64,000 nucleotides of DNA from Craterostigma plantagineum (Eukaryota > Streptophyta > Magnoliopsida > Lamiales > Linderniaceae), in NCBI GenBank assembly GCA_027422505.1, contig JAPQWV010001058.1, positions 62,001-126,000 of the forward strand, in the 5' to 3' direction. Positions 12,562 through 24,574 of this stretch are shown piece by piece (position 1 is the first letter of the stretch; each line of letters starts with the position of its first letter). The notes below the pieces were generated by a model. The model had not been told where the DNA came from, did no database searches, and saw only the letters and a program-made list of their open reading frames with translations. The translations under genes and the position numbers were made by a program.

Positions 12562-12895
12562 TTAAAAAAACCATCAAAAAACACACACACCTATTTTCGG
12601 CTGCAAGAACGTTTTTGGGTGCTCCTTATTAACATTTCACTGATTAACACCTTCTAAAATTGACACATCACATGGTAATAATTCAATAAAGATACACAGT
12701 AAGGCTATTGTTCGAGTTACATTGGCACAAAAACTGCCATATTTTTGGCTACTTCTCTCCTTCACAAATATTTACACTCGATCACCATCGGCTTCTAACA
12801 CGTGACAAGCCCAAAATTCCATAATAGAAAAACATAGCTAATGAGAAAAGTTTCAGTTCATGGGAAGGTATATTAATTGTCTTCTTCTTTCGACA

Positions 12896-13030
12896 TCAAT
12901 CATGGTAACAAAGTAGCATGACTACACATCTCCTTATAATAGAAAGCCTTGCCCTTTGTTCCCTCAAAGTCCATCCAAGTCCTTTATTCAAAAACCTTTT
13001 CTTGCTGCGGCCGCTGCTCATCATCTTCAT
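12896..13030 (-). CDS. DVL: ROTUNDIFOLIA-like/DEVIL small peptide
   Basis: A 44-codon intronless frame. The C-terminal half reads [20 protein letters not shown] followed by HD and stop, the RTF domain shared by ROT4/DVL1 peptides (family form xEQxxRxYIIRRCxxMLxCxxD). The N-terminus is short, basic and serine-rich ([13 protein letters not shown]). RTFL/DVL peptides are plasma-membrane-associated and limit cell proliferation along the organ axis when overexpressed. The frame is upstream of nothing else, and a TATA box lies 157 bp before the ATG on the same strand. It is intact. Confidence 0.93.
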   Translation of the reverse strand: MKMMSSGRSKKRFLNKGLGWTLREQRARLSIIRRCVVMLLCYHD

Positions 13031-13186
13031 TAATACTCTCAAAACTAATCAAGAAAAATCCAAAGGAAACGAACCCCTTTTGATATTTTTCTAACAAAGC
13101 GGTTGAGAGGATGGCTTTGAATATTCTTGCCAGTGGTTTATTTGGTTTGAATAAACTTGACTGTGATTGTGCTGAGTTGTGCTGCG

Positions 13187-13194
13187 TATTTATA
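13187..13194 (-). promoter_or_regulatory. TATA box of the RTFL/DVL gene
   Basis: TATAAATA on the minus strand, followed by a CA-rich start region and a leader of about 125 nt leading into the RTFL/DVL ATG at 13030. Confidence 0.65.
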
Positions 13195-13339
13195 GAATGG
13201 CTATCTTCTCAATTGAAAGGGCGTGCATCCATGGGTCCCAACGTAATGGATCGGCCATTGCATAATAAAACATTAAACATGGAAACATATATTGTATATA
13301 TCCATAGTTTGTCTAATGATGAGGATTGATAGATAGTGT

Positions 13340-14230
13340 CTAATTATTGTATTTGGGAACGCAGACCTAATAAACTGGCTTTTGACTAGACATCTACTAC
13401 TATAATATATCATGGGTTCACACGTCAGCCAAAAAGCATCTATAGATCGATTTGGTGGAAATAATTAGGGAACGTTTATTAATTAAAATTAGTGGTTACC
13501 TCGGAATTATATTAGGCGAACGTCTTGATGGGCTGGGAGAAAAACTTATTGCCCTTTACATATTTACTGTTGGACCTTTCGGTTCCGTATGGTATGGGCT
13601 TCATGGTTTCTTATAAATATCCGCAAATAATAGATTGGCATTTATCATTTCAGTGTAATAACTCTTGCCCATTTGATTGAAGTTTCTAATTAGTCAATGG
13701 GTAACAACTTAGACTATTTTAAGTTTTCTATTTTATTTTGTTTTTTCAAATGTCGATCAATAAGACAGGAACCATATGATATATGGTCCATGCTAGTCCC
13801 CTTCATATAATAATCGAAATGCCATGCGTCAAGAATTGATTGGACAACAAGCGAAAAGATGAATACGATCGTTGTTGAAATGAAAATGAAAACTCCTGAA
13901 ATTCATTCCTACAGTTGAGCACAGCAATGCATGGACTGGCCTCCATGAGTACATACTTATCTTATTTTCTTTTCTTTATAGTGAATTTATACTATAAATC
14001 AATTTGTTTAAGAACATCAATATTGGTAAATTTATTTTAAAGAGGTGTAAACTGTAATAGAAACACGGTGTTAGTAATCCGAAAAGGTCCCCGCCGCAAG
14101 TGGAAAGACATAATTAAGCTTTCAATCACAATAATGAGCAAACCTCTACCGACACTTTCGGACACCAATCTAAACAAAAAAGAAAAAGTGTATTATTATT
14201 TATCATTTTTATTTATTCCACAAAACATCA
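13340..14230. other. Intergenic DNA
   Basis: Upstream region of the RTFL/DVL gene and downstream region of the GATL gene (transcribed the same way). No other feature was recognised. Confidence 0.4.
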
Positions 14231-14482
14231 CAACGACTAATTAATCAATCACAATCTCTCACAGCTTACCCGCCACGGCCAACGCCGCCGCCCACCGCCG
14301 GAACAGGCAACCTTAATCCAAGAAACTAAGCAAGAAAATATTTACAGCAAAAAAAAGAAGGCAATTCCCATGCAAACCTGACCTCCACTGCGCACTTCAC
14401 TCCACTCCCTCGACGGCCGACGATGCACATTTGATCACATTCAACGACGACATAAAAAAACGGACTTTTTGGAAGAAGAATT

Positions 14483-15525
14483 CTATAAACTATCTAAATA
14501 TCTCACACGGATTTGATCATCATTCTTCCTATACAAATCGTAAGGCGCCCATATATAATCCAAAGTACAAGCTCTCTTCTGATCTAACCTCAACCATGGC
14601 TTCCCTTTACCACTCCAATGCAGCAAACTAACTGGTCCAGGATGCAAATCCCTACACAGACCCTCAACGTTATCTCCTCCAAGCCCATGTTGATTCCACC
14701 TATGCTCAACCTTCTCAACATTCCCAGCAAAAACCAGCAAATATGGCGGCAAAGAGCCCAGCTCGTAAATCCTATATCTCTTCTGTACCCTCATCCAATG
14801 CTCAAGCTTCTTGGTCAACCCACCTTCTCTCCACTTGACCAAGTCAATCACCATCACGCCCGTGTTGAAGTAGCAGGGATTTCGATTCTTAAACGTGGAT
14901 CGGAAAAAGGGGTTCCTCCAAAATCTCGGCGTGAAGTAGCTCGTGAAATTTGCGTGGCAGTACTCGGGCGCGCCGATGACGTGACCGTTGAGGTCTATGT
15001 CGAAGAGGGTCGCAACGTCGTCGACGGCGATGAGGTCCGAATCGAGGTAAACCACGCGCGTGACGTTGGGAGGCAGTAGATTGGCCAAGTAGATGCGCGC
15101 GTAGTTCAGCGGCTGGTCTAAGGCGCGTCTTACCGAGGAGGAGATGAGCTGCGTTACGGTGGTGGGGTTGAAGGGGTAGAGTTGGAATTTCAGGTAGGGA
15201 AAGGCGGAGGCGATCGTTTGGCGGAGGGACGGGTGGTGGTTTGGGGCGGCGAGGAAGTGGAAGAAGGTGTTGTGTGGGCAGTGGGAGTGGCGGAGGACGG
15301 AGAGGACGGCGGCGAGTGAGCCGCGGAGGTAAGGGGTTGAGAGGTCGAGGTCATGGCGATGTGCGTGGGGTGGGCGGTGGGCTGGGGACACGAGGAGGGG
15401 TTGAGGAAGGAAGGTGCTTCGTGGAAGTGGAGAGGTATTGGTGCGGCGAGTTGGAAGAGGAATTGGAGGAGGAGGAGGACGGCGGAGGAGCGGCGGCGTC
15501 GGGGATGGTGCGGCGGCGGCGGCAT
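14483..15525 (-). CDS. GATL: Galacturonosyltransferase-like (GATL, GT8), one frame break
   Basis: An intronless GT8 family protein of about 347 residues, the usual GATL length. The ATG at 15525 is followed by basic residues and a hydrophobic signal/anchor ([15 protein letters not shown]), then [13 protein letters not shown] and [13 protein letters not shown]. The catalytic DxD region reads [13 protein letters not shown]. Later come [24 protein letters not shown], and the family's C-terminal [11 protein letters not shown]. GATLs act in the Golgi on pectin and xylan synthesis. One C is missing from a CCC run near 15349, so the first 59 codons and the remaining 288 are in different frames. The family pattern continues without loss on both sides, which argues for a sequence error. 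GATL subgroup not determined. Confidence 0.9.
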
Positions 15526-15719
15526 TGGTGGTGTTGGGGAATGGCTGGAGTGGAGTTACGTGTTCTGTGTGTGCAGAGTGTTTCTGAAGAAGAGATGTAG
15601 ATCAATGGGTATAATGGGTATTTTACTATTCCAGCATTAAGTAATATCAGTGTACTACCAAATATTGATGATTGCCAGGCTGTAAAGCTGAGGACAACCA
15701 TTCATTTTGTTTTTTTTCT

Positions 15720-16970
15720 TTTTTTTTCCAAATGAAAATATTAAATTAATTCACCAAAAAATGAACCATTCATTTTGTGAAGGGACAAAAAAAACCCTTT
15801 TGAAGGCTGAATTGGCGACCGTACGATGTACTAGACAAGTAATATCAACGGCCAGTCAAAAAGTTATTGACTAGATTATCCCACAATTTAGTATTAATTA
15901 TATACAATTAATCTTGATTAATTAGGGTTAGCTTTTCCCAAGATCTTTCCTTCGAAAGTTATATTTTGATGACGTTTGGTTTGATTCTATTATTCGGGCA
16001 GCAGTCTCCTTATATTCTTCCATTATATTTCAAGTTAGGCTTTATGATTCTAATTATATCAAAGCCCAAATAGCCCATTTTTCATTCCCCACGACTGTTG
16101 TTCTTTTTTCTTATAAAGCCTTATTCAATTGAATTTACAAAATTATATTCCCAAGCTTCTTTCAGTAAGGCATGACAACGATAGAATATTATAAAGCTCG
16201 ATACACAGCTATAATCACTTGTTTCATTACAATTTTTTAATTGTGGGTCTATACATATCCTTTTCACCGTTTGCTTTATCCTTCGATTTATAATATGTAT
16301 ATTTTGGTCTCCATCTCTTCATATTTATATTTTCTGTATGAGATCTTCATAATTTATATAGATATATGTATTTGGGTGCCCCCACGAATAACGTTATTGA
16401 GGTCACTTGAATCAGAATATATATATGTCAAAAGTTGCAAGGCTTACTAAAAAATATTGTATTTAACTTGATAAATTAAATACCTACATCCGAAAGAAGA
16501 CGCATGCATGTCACGGGTCCCAACTACTACGCATAGTTCTATATCATCATACACTATATAATAAAGTATAATATTGTCCGTTTTTATAATAATTAAGTCT
16601 TTGTCTCATATCATATCACATCACGTATGACGTACATGAAGCAGATTGCGTGATAGAAGATAGGGAATCTTTATCAGAAAATAAACGCAATTCTGAATAT
16701 TTTACATGCGGTATTGATTTCTACTTAACATAGTTAGTAATAAATGTTTATTTTACAAAGTAAGGTTTTACGTTGGACTGTGTGAATAATATTTAGAGGT
16801 AATTATATGTCAAGCCCAATTTATAAGTTTGATTTCATGCCCTATTTATGTTTCAGATAGACAGAGCTATCTAAATTTAAGTTTCATTTAGAAATAAGGA
16901 TCTATGCATGATAAAAGACATATTTGTCCATAATAATAATAAAAAAAATACGAACCATTGATATAGTCTT
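15720..16970. other. Intergenic DNA, AT-rich
   Basis: Upstream region of the GATL gene on its left end. The rest is AT-rich with no recognised gene or repeat. Confidence 0.4.
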
Positions 16971-16989
16971 ATTCAAACGTGCAAAGCAA

Positions 16990-17275
16990 CCATGAAGAAG
17001 TGGTATACAGTGTACATGAAGTGGTACTGTAGACTCATGAAGTGGTTCGGGTGAACAGTGAAGTGGTACTATAGACCCATGAAGTGGTACTGGTGAACAC
17101 TGAGGTGGTACTGTTGACGCATGAAGTGGTACAATATTTGTAGACCCATGGAGTGGTAATGTTGAACATAGAAGAAGTGGTACTGTTGAATAGAGAAGTG
17201 GTACAACATTTGTAGACCCATGAAGTGGTACTGTTGAACATAGAAGTGGTACAGCAGAACCCTTAAGTGTTTCTG
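16990..17275. repeat. Degenerate tandem repeat built on AGTGGTACTGT
   Basis: About eleven imperfect copies of a unit around AAGTGGTACTGTTGAACATAG or AAGTGGTACTGTAGACCCATG, with unit length varying between about 18 and 40 bp. Two longer sub-units containing ACAATATTTGTAGACCCATG recur. The minus-strand open frame across it is only the translated repeat (STTS-rich). Confidence 0.85.
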
Positions 17276-17279
17276 CAGA

Positions 17280-18060
17280 AATCGGGTAAATATTTTGACG
17301 CGATCTTATATTTGACGGCGTAATATCAAAATAAACTCTTATAATTACAGCGGATGCTTGTTTCGATTGTCGAAACTCATTTTATTCTGTTAATAACACT
17401 TATTAGCCATATAATAGCACAATATTTGTGCTGAGTAAGACTTCGTGCTATGTGATAACTGATAACAGTATACTGGAATTTGATAACAGAACTGGGGCGC
17501 CGGATACCACTTCATAAGTACTCTTTTATAAGGGTATTTTCGCCGAACAACCTTAATTCTAACTTAAATTCTAAAATGGTCCATGTAACTAAATTTTTTC
17601 GGACATGGACCTAACTCTATTTAAAAAATTACATGGGCCCGACCCCAGATGGTCCCTTATATTTATGGAGCTTTTGACTCTTCGAAGTCGACCTCGTGCA
17701 TCATTTATTAGTTCTGTTCAACTTGGATTGAAAGAGTTAATATACTGAAACCTAATTCTAGTTGAAGAATAGAATGCTACCTAGTTTGACCTTTTCGTAT
17801 TAGTTAGGAGATAATAAACTAATATACTTTCGATAAATTTGCTTTTTCATTAAAAGCAAGTGTTGGGATCCATTAAATCCAGCCGACGAACCCGGAAATA
17901 ATTAAATAATATAGAACCCTACCCCTAAATTCCCTTAATTTCCCTTTTACAACTCAATAAAGTAGCATTATTTCACGACAAGAAATTCATTTCCCAGTTA
18001 ATTATGTAAGAAGGGACTTCTCTTTCTATGTCATAATCATAATCCTACCGTTTACTTCCC
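17280..18060. other. Intergenic DNA, RLP4 promoter side
   Basis: AT-rich sequence between the tandem repeat and the RLP4 gene. No element boundaries were identified. Confidence 0.35.
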
Positions 18061-18133
18061 AACTCCATTTGTGTGTTCCAAATCCAAACAACAGCAACAA
18101 AAACTATGTATTTTACGCTACCATTTCTTCGCC

Positions 18134-20752
18134 ATGTCCCTTGTCTTCCTCTTCTTTCTCACTCTGTTCCCTCTGTCTTTCTCACAATCCTTCAGTAGTA
18201 AGTACACTGCTTCATCTAGCAATCTCTTCACTTCAACTAACAACTTTAGTTCACTGAGTTCTACGGATTTGGTCTTTGCCTTTTTATTGCAGACTACAGT
18301 TTGCACATTGACAGTGGAAGCTTAGCCAACGTCACAGACACCCTCGGCACCGTCTGGCTCTCCGACCGCTTCTTCTCCGGCGGCTCCACCGCCGTCGTAT
18401 CGGAGCCCCTCCGCTTCCTCCACCCGCAGGAGAAGACGCTCCGCTACTTCCCCATCGCCGCCGGCAAGAAAAACTGCTACAACATCGTCCCGCCCAGCTC
18501 GGCGAAGAACGGCCGTTTCTTCCTCCGCACCTTCACCGTCTACGACAACTACGACGGGAAATCGCACACTCCCTCCTTCGACGTGTCCGTGGAGGGCACT
18601 TTGGTCTTTTCGTGGAGGTCCCCGTGGCCGGAGGCCGTGTCTCGCTCCGGCGCTTACTCCGATCTCTTCTTCTTCCAAGCGGAGGCTGCCAACGGCGGCG
18701 ATAACTCCGTCGATCTCTGCTTTTACAGCATAGCTACCGATGCTCCCCTAATAGGGTCCATCGTGCTTTACCAAATCGACCCCAAAGCTTACAGCTTTAA
18801 CGACGGTAAGATCAACGACAGTAGCACCGATTACATCCTGGTCAATTACGGTCGGTTTTCAGCCGGGTCGGGTCACTGGGGCCCGGTTTTACCAACGACT
18901 CGGACATTTTCGGTCGTTCTTGGCAATCAGATGCAGAATTCAGAGCTAGCATCGGTAACAGCGCCGGCATCAAAGCCGTCTCCTCCGTTAAACCCGTCAA
19001 GAACGCCGACGTGGGACCCAATTATTTCCCGGAGAAGCTCTACGAAACGGCCGTCTTGGTGGCCGCCGGCGACGGCGGAGTTTTGGAGTACGAATTGCCC
19101 GTTGATGCGAAATTGGATTATCTTCTGTGGTTTCACTTCGCAGAGATCGATCTTAGCGTGAACAAGGCTGGGCAGAGGGCGTTCGACGTTTTGGTCAATG
19201 GGGAAAACGTCAATAGGGTCGACGTGTTCGATAAAGTTGGGGGATTTGCTGCTTACGATTGGAGCTACGTTGTGAAGAATTTGAGCAGCACAGTCTTGAC
19301 CGTAAGGCTCGAATCAGTCGTGGGTTCGCCGATCGATCCTTTGTGGGCTGGAGAATTACGCCATCGTGCCAGTGGATTTACGGACCGTGCCCGAACAGGG
19401 TATTTCCTTTAAAGATTCGATTTTTATCGCAGAAATTGCTGTAATAAAATACTGTCCCTTTCTTTTTTCTTTCAGTTGCTGCCATGAAAGCACTGAAGGC
19501 ATCACTGCGCGTGCCTGATAGGATGGGCTGGAATGGCGATCCTTGTGCGCCGACCACTTGGGATGCTTGGAAGGAGTTACGTGTCACCCCAATAAAGACG
19601 AATCTGCCCTCGTCGTCTCTCAAATGCAAGTGCTGAAAGCTTGCCGTCTGTTCCTTGTTTCATGTTATTTCTGTCATGCCTTATTTATGTTTGTATATAT
19701 GTCCTACAGAGATCTTGGCAGCCAAGGCTTGAAAGGTTTTATCAGTGACCAAATCAGCTTCTTGACCAACTTGGTAAGCCTGTAAGTATCTCTTCTCTTC
19801 TCCACTTAATGTATTCCTTCAACTGAATCATAGTTATTAGAAGTCTTCGGAAATTTCCTATTGTAATAAGCTAACGATTTTTCGCCAGGAATTTGAGCTC
19901 TAATTCCCTAACTGGCACTATTCTGTCGGGGTTGGGCCAATCCTCTCTTGTGAAACTGTAAGATTTACTTGGCTAACACTAACACGATTCCAACGCCGAC
20001 TTTTATGACAAGACGTTCCAACTTACGATTCAGGGATTTATCCAATAATAAGCTCACTGGGTACTTACCAGATAGTCTTACTTCATCCATCTTGCAACTT
20101 GTGTAAGTGAACTTATTATTATTACACAGCACTCCATTTGATTATCCAAGTTTGGCCTTTGCCTTTTCATTCGCAGTGCTCCTTTTTCTTTCCCAGGCTA
20201 CTCAAAGGGAACTTGCTCGAAGGCCAAGTACCCGAACAGCTTTATTCGATCGGAGTTCATGGTGGTATTATAGAGTACGATTAATTCAATCCTCATTCTT
20301 TTTTTTTTCTCACTTTAAACTATTTTTCATCAACTTATGACATGCAATTTTCTTTGCAGCCTCTCTGGTAATAAAGGGCTGTGCGGCGTGCCGTCATTAC
20401 CGAACTGCCCTCTGTTTTGGGGCAGGCACGGCTTATCTACAGGCGGGAAAATCGCCATTGCTATGTCCGTTTTGGTCATTTTTGCGTTCCTCGTTCTCGG
20501 GACATACTATCTCTGCGTATGGAGAAGGCGACACGACTACGACTTTGGTCTGCCCCACGAGCTCGTGTGTAAGTTCGCATTCAAACTTTTTATTCGATTC
20601 GTATAATAATGCGATGAATAAAATTGGCTATTTTTGCGATTACAGCGCTTTCGTCTAAGAGAAATAGATATCAGAGGCAGAAATCTTTGATGACGCTTGA
20701 AATGGAGAGCCAACATGCGAAAGGGTTCATACCAACCTATAATGTCAGCTGA
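18134..20752 (+). CDS. RLP4: Malectin-like/LRR receptor-like protein, RLP4 type
   Basis: Nine exons: 18134-18197, 18293-19399, 19476-19625, 19710-19781, 19889-19957, 20034-20102, 20197-20274, 20360-20568, 20646-20752. Order: signal peptide (MSLVFLFFLTLFPLSFSQ), malectin-like domain (YSLHIDSGS, TLRYFP, DYILVNYG), the WNGDPCAP cap, short LRRs on separate exons (LNLSSNSLTGT, LDLSNNKLTGYLP), one transmembrane helix (IAIAMSVLVIFAFLVLG) and a short basic cytoplasmic tail without kinase, ending FIPTYNVS. This is the RLP4 architecture of plant cell-surface proteins. The third intron begins GCAAGT rather than GT. Three single-base shifts break the frame: missing G near 18885, one extra base (or two missing) near 19344, and missing G near 19569. 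The exon structure is otherwise clean. Confidence 0.88.
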
Positions 20753-20846
20753 TGAATTGATCGTCGATCTGTTGTAATGGGAGAGGAAAAAAAAAAAAGC
20801 GAAAATTTTTTATTTAGGAAATCATGTACATAATGATCATCTACGC

Positions 20847-21311
20847 TAGGGTTGTCAACGGGGCGGGTTCGGGGCGGGGATCTAATCCCCGTCCCCGCCC
20901 CGCGAGGCAAACGGGGACGAAATCGTCCCCGTCCCCGCGGGGATCCCCGTCCCCACGGGGATTCCCCGCCCCGTCAATATTTAAAAAAAAAATTTAATTT
21001 ATATTATTTTAATATTATTTAAACTATATTTTAATATTAATTAAATTATTTAAACTATATTTTAATCATATTTATATTATTTTAATATTATTCAAAGTAT
21101 ATTTTCATATTATTTATCTTATAATAATATTAATTGAATATAATAATTATTATTTTAATTTCGGGGACGGGGCGGGGAACGGGGCGGGGATATCCGCGGG
21201 GAAAAATATTCCCCCGTCCCCGCCCCGCGGGATAGAATAGCGGGGATTCCCCGTCCTATTCGGGGCGGATCCCCGCGGGGACGGGGAATCCCCGCCCCAT
21301 TGACAACCCTA
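20847..21311. mobile_element. hAT non-autonomous element with CGGGG-rich arms, TSD ATCTACGC
   Basis: 465 bp bounded by a perfect 8-bp duplication ATCTACGC (20839-20846 and 21312-21319). The ends are TAGGGTTGTCAACGGGG and its inverted partner TAGGGTTGTCAATGGGG. Each arm is about 130 bp of tandem GGGGACGGGGAT/GGGGCGGGG-type sequence around an AT-rich core. The 8-bp duplication and TAGGG-type ends place it in the hAT superfamily. No transposase. Confidence 0.93.
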
Positions 21312-21319
21312 ATCTACGC

Positions 21320-22620
21320 TTACATTGTCATTGGATTGCCTTTCGGTACATTGTGTTTCTCATTTGATTTTTTTATAAGGCCCACAAACTCCCACGCATA
21401 TATTTATAGGCCCATATATTATTATATAAATTGTAGGAAAGTAGGAAGATATGGATTTGAATTGGTAGGGGAAGGGAAGCCATAGATGTGAGATTGAATA
21501 GGGTCTTGCCTTCTTCAATCGATTTGATCATTAATAACGGAAAAAAAAAGGAACTTAATTTCTATGCACTGCGTCTAATCTTTCGCTGTCTCTTCTATTC
21601 ATTCTTGTCTGCAACGAAGCTGACGATGTTTAACAAACTTTCCACATTCTAATAAGTCGCTGGTATTTCCAAGACAGTCCATGGTTTTGACGAACAATTG
21701 GTCATTAGAAGGATATCACTTCTAGAAGGATAAAATAACAAACTTAACTCCCTCCAATATAGCTTAATTGTAAACTCACCTCAACCGCGTGGTCCACGTA
21801 TATATATTTTGTTCCTGCATGGACATAGGTGAACCAAGTTGAACCAATAAAAGCATAAAAAAATATTAAATTATAAACTCTGATGATGAATCAGAAAGTA
21901 AGAATCTTTCGATTCCGTTCCCATGGGTGAGTTGAATTGGTCAAAAGCTGTTAATATGATACGTTATTGACGTGTTCAACATCTCAAGTTCGACTAAAAT
22001 ATAAAGTTATATAATTATTTCGTTAAGATTAACGTACAAGTGAAGTGATTACAACTGTAGCTAAGGCAACATGCACTTATTAATGTGGTAATAGAGCTAA
22101 CATCGATTGTCCCTTTTAAGAGCTTGAAGGCACAATTCACGGCAGTGGGTAACAAGTTGAGCAATAAATGGCGAGCACAAATTTCCAACACAGAAGAAAA
22201 CAAAAAAGATAATAAAATGAAATGTATTTCGAAAAATTATAACATCACGTTGCTGCTCAACTGGTCAAGTTGACTATTGGACATTGACTTTGTAACTCTA
22301 ACTGAGTTAGATCGTGACATGTCGGCAACATATACTATAACCATTATTTTTATCTCAATTTGTATGTTGTTAGGGACCATTTATCGTTTGGAAGTTTCTT
22401 GAGTTAGAATGTACAATTATACGGTTTTGTTTCCTTCTTTTTCACTTTTAGTAACACATCATTAATATTAGCATTGATCAGAAGGAACACAATATCGTGT
22501 TAAGGCATCTTCTGAAAATTCCAACTCTCGACAGTTCACAAAATTGAAGAACGCTTGTGAACATATTTCAAAAGTCCTTCCTATGGCATAATTTAAAATG
22601 TTGCATGTATAAAAAAAAGT
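21320..22620. other. Intergenic DNA
   Basis: No gene recognised. Short open frames at 22015-22273 overlap on both strands and have no motif. Confidence 0.4.
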
Positions 22621-22622
22621 AT

Positions 22623-22943
22623 CACTATAAGAAAACATAGAATCAGACAAGGAAAATAGATAGGGAATTAGTTTCGTGTCTAAATTATGAGTATTAGAAA
22701 CGAATTCTGACACGGTTTTCTATTTTTATTTTAACATATATTAATGTTTTTATTTAGATACGGAGTAGATATGGAAATAAAAACGGAAATGTGATAAAAT
22801 TCATTTTAGAAACGGTATATATCCGTATCCAGATTTGCCACGAGAATAATACCTACGGAATTTTGGTTTGAGATACCGAATTTTCCGTGTCTAATCACTC
22901 AATAGATACGCAATTTTGGTTTTAGACACCGAATTTTCTAGTA
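22623..22943. mobile_element. Possible CACTA-type small element
   Basis: Starts CACTATAAGAAAA and ends TTTTCTAGTA, close to the CACTA...TAGTG ends of plant CACTA elements. Sub-terminal copies of a GACACGG / CCGTGTCTAA / GACACCGAATTTTC motif occur in both orientations inside. No 3-bp duplication is visible and the right end is imperfect. Confidence 0.42.
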
Positions 22944-22949
22944 TGCATG

Positions 22950-23990
22950 TAGTATATTGAAATAAGTTCTCAATCGTGGTATTTTTTTAGCCTCAAAAGT
23001 CAATAGTCAACAAAAGCAGCTTCTTTTTAGTTTTTATTCCGAGTCAGAAATAGTCCCATGTGAAATATTCTTTCAGATTTTGACCTATTCACCTATCTTT
23101 TTATTTGATATTTACTCCTCGTGGTAATCGATTAATATACCAATATTTAGTAACTTACAGTCTTTTGGGTAAAAAAAAAAAAGTTACTTACAGTCTTTGA
23201 TCGTAATTAATGAGATCCGAAACGATCAAGCAATTGCCCAGATCTTACGGAAGTCTTTGAATTTTGATATGGATTTTTTTTCTTAACATTTCTATTTGTG
23301 TGGCTATGGAAATTACCTAATGTTTTTGTCGTGGGTACTTTTTTTTTCCATGCTGAAAATTCAAATTTTTATCGTTATAAAGATATGTCAATTGTCGTAG
23401 TCTGATGATGGGTGATTGGTGATATTTAGATTAAAGGACGATAAATGGGGTATGAGTCACAATGATGACGTCAGAAGCGTAAGTTGCTGAAACAGTCACC
23501 ATAAGATCAGAAAATATCATTAACGAAAACGATTAACATTATAACAATCCTAATTAAATAGACAAATCAAGCTTTCTTATAAGTTCGTCATCAACTTTCA
23601 ATATAAATAATCATATATTTTATATGATTGAGAATGTGGCTGTAAAGGCTCGTTGAGGTGGCTTTGCCTTCTTTAGTCATATATTTAAGTCATCGTCAAC
23701 TGAAGGCTTTGCCTTCTTTAGTGTTAAGTCATCGTCAACTGAAAACAGAGGAAATAATATATTCATTAAAGAGATAATCTTTGATCAAAGGCATTCTTAA
23801 TTTTTAAGGCGGATATGATTATGATTGATGATATGGATGATTAAAAATAGGAGCTAGCATATCTTCCATTAAAGGGAAAATCTCGATTTCCATTACAATT
23901 ATAGGTTTACAAAAATGAAAGAGAATCTTCATGTTGATTATGATGCTCAGAAGATAATTTAAATTATTAACTCATCAGCTATCGTCGGAA
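22950..23990. other. Intergenic DNA with a short tandem duplication
   Basis: No gene recognised. A block of about 40 bp containing GGCTTTGCCTTCTTTAGT and TAAGTCATCGTCAACTGAA occurs twice in tandem at about 23661-23741. A TGATGACGTCAG palindrome lies near 23465. Confidence 0.5.
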
Positions 23991-23999
23991 TGAAGTTAG

Positions 24000-24570
24000 G
24001 CTGCGTTTGGATTCATGTATTTGAATGAAATCGCATGATTTCAAATTATGAATTTCAAAATCCGAAATTCAAATCCAAATCTTTTGTTTGGCAAATCTTA
24101 GGATTTCGATTTGGATTTCGAGAGTAGGTACACATCGGGTGAAAGATGAACAATCGAGTCGGCTCATGAGTCCGATATGAGTCAGTTCATGAGCTCGGTG
24201 AGCCGGCTCGAGATCGTGATAATCGAACGCGGACTGAGCCGAGCTCATATTGATCGAACTCCAGCTCAAGTTCATACGTGCCAAGCGGCTCATATTGGTC
24301 GAGCTTGAGCTCGAGCCGGCTCGTGAGTCTTTCTTTGCTCCGAAGCTTTTTATTATTATTTATTTATTATTATTATTATTTTTGCGGACTCGGCTTTGGA
24401 TTTCGAAAGCGGACCAAATATCATCGCATTTCAAATCCAAAGAATAACAAAGGTTCAAATCATCCCCAGATTTGGATGAAATCCAAATCCAAATCAGATG
24501 AATTGCAAAACGGGTGATTTCTATGAAATTCGGATTTCAAATCGAAATCCAGAAATCCAAACGGAGCAGG
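24000..24570. mobile_element. Inverted-repeat MITE with a nested hAT fragment
   Basis: The outer ends read GGCTGCGTTTGGATT and AATCCAAACGGAGC, with further inverted AAATCCAAATC-type sequence inside. This is a common plant MITE pattern; no target duplication is clear. Between about 24137 and 24345 it contains GGGTGAAAGATGA followed by GGCTCATGAG/GAGCTCG-rich sequence. That matches the right end of the hAT element at 36483-37117, so a truncated relative sits inside this MITE. Confidence 0.6.
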
Positions 24571-24574
24571 GAAA

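Noticed and set aside
13111..13329. 72-residue plus-strand frame
   Set aside because: No family motif; it lies antisense over the promoter and leader of the RTFL/DVL gene.
17035..17241. STTS-repeat protein on the minus strand
   Set aside because: A direct translation of the degenerate tandem repeat, with no start context or homology.
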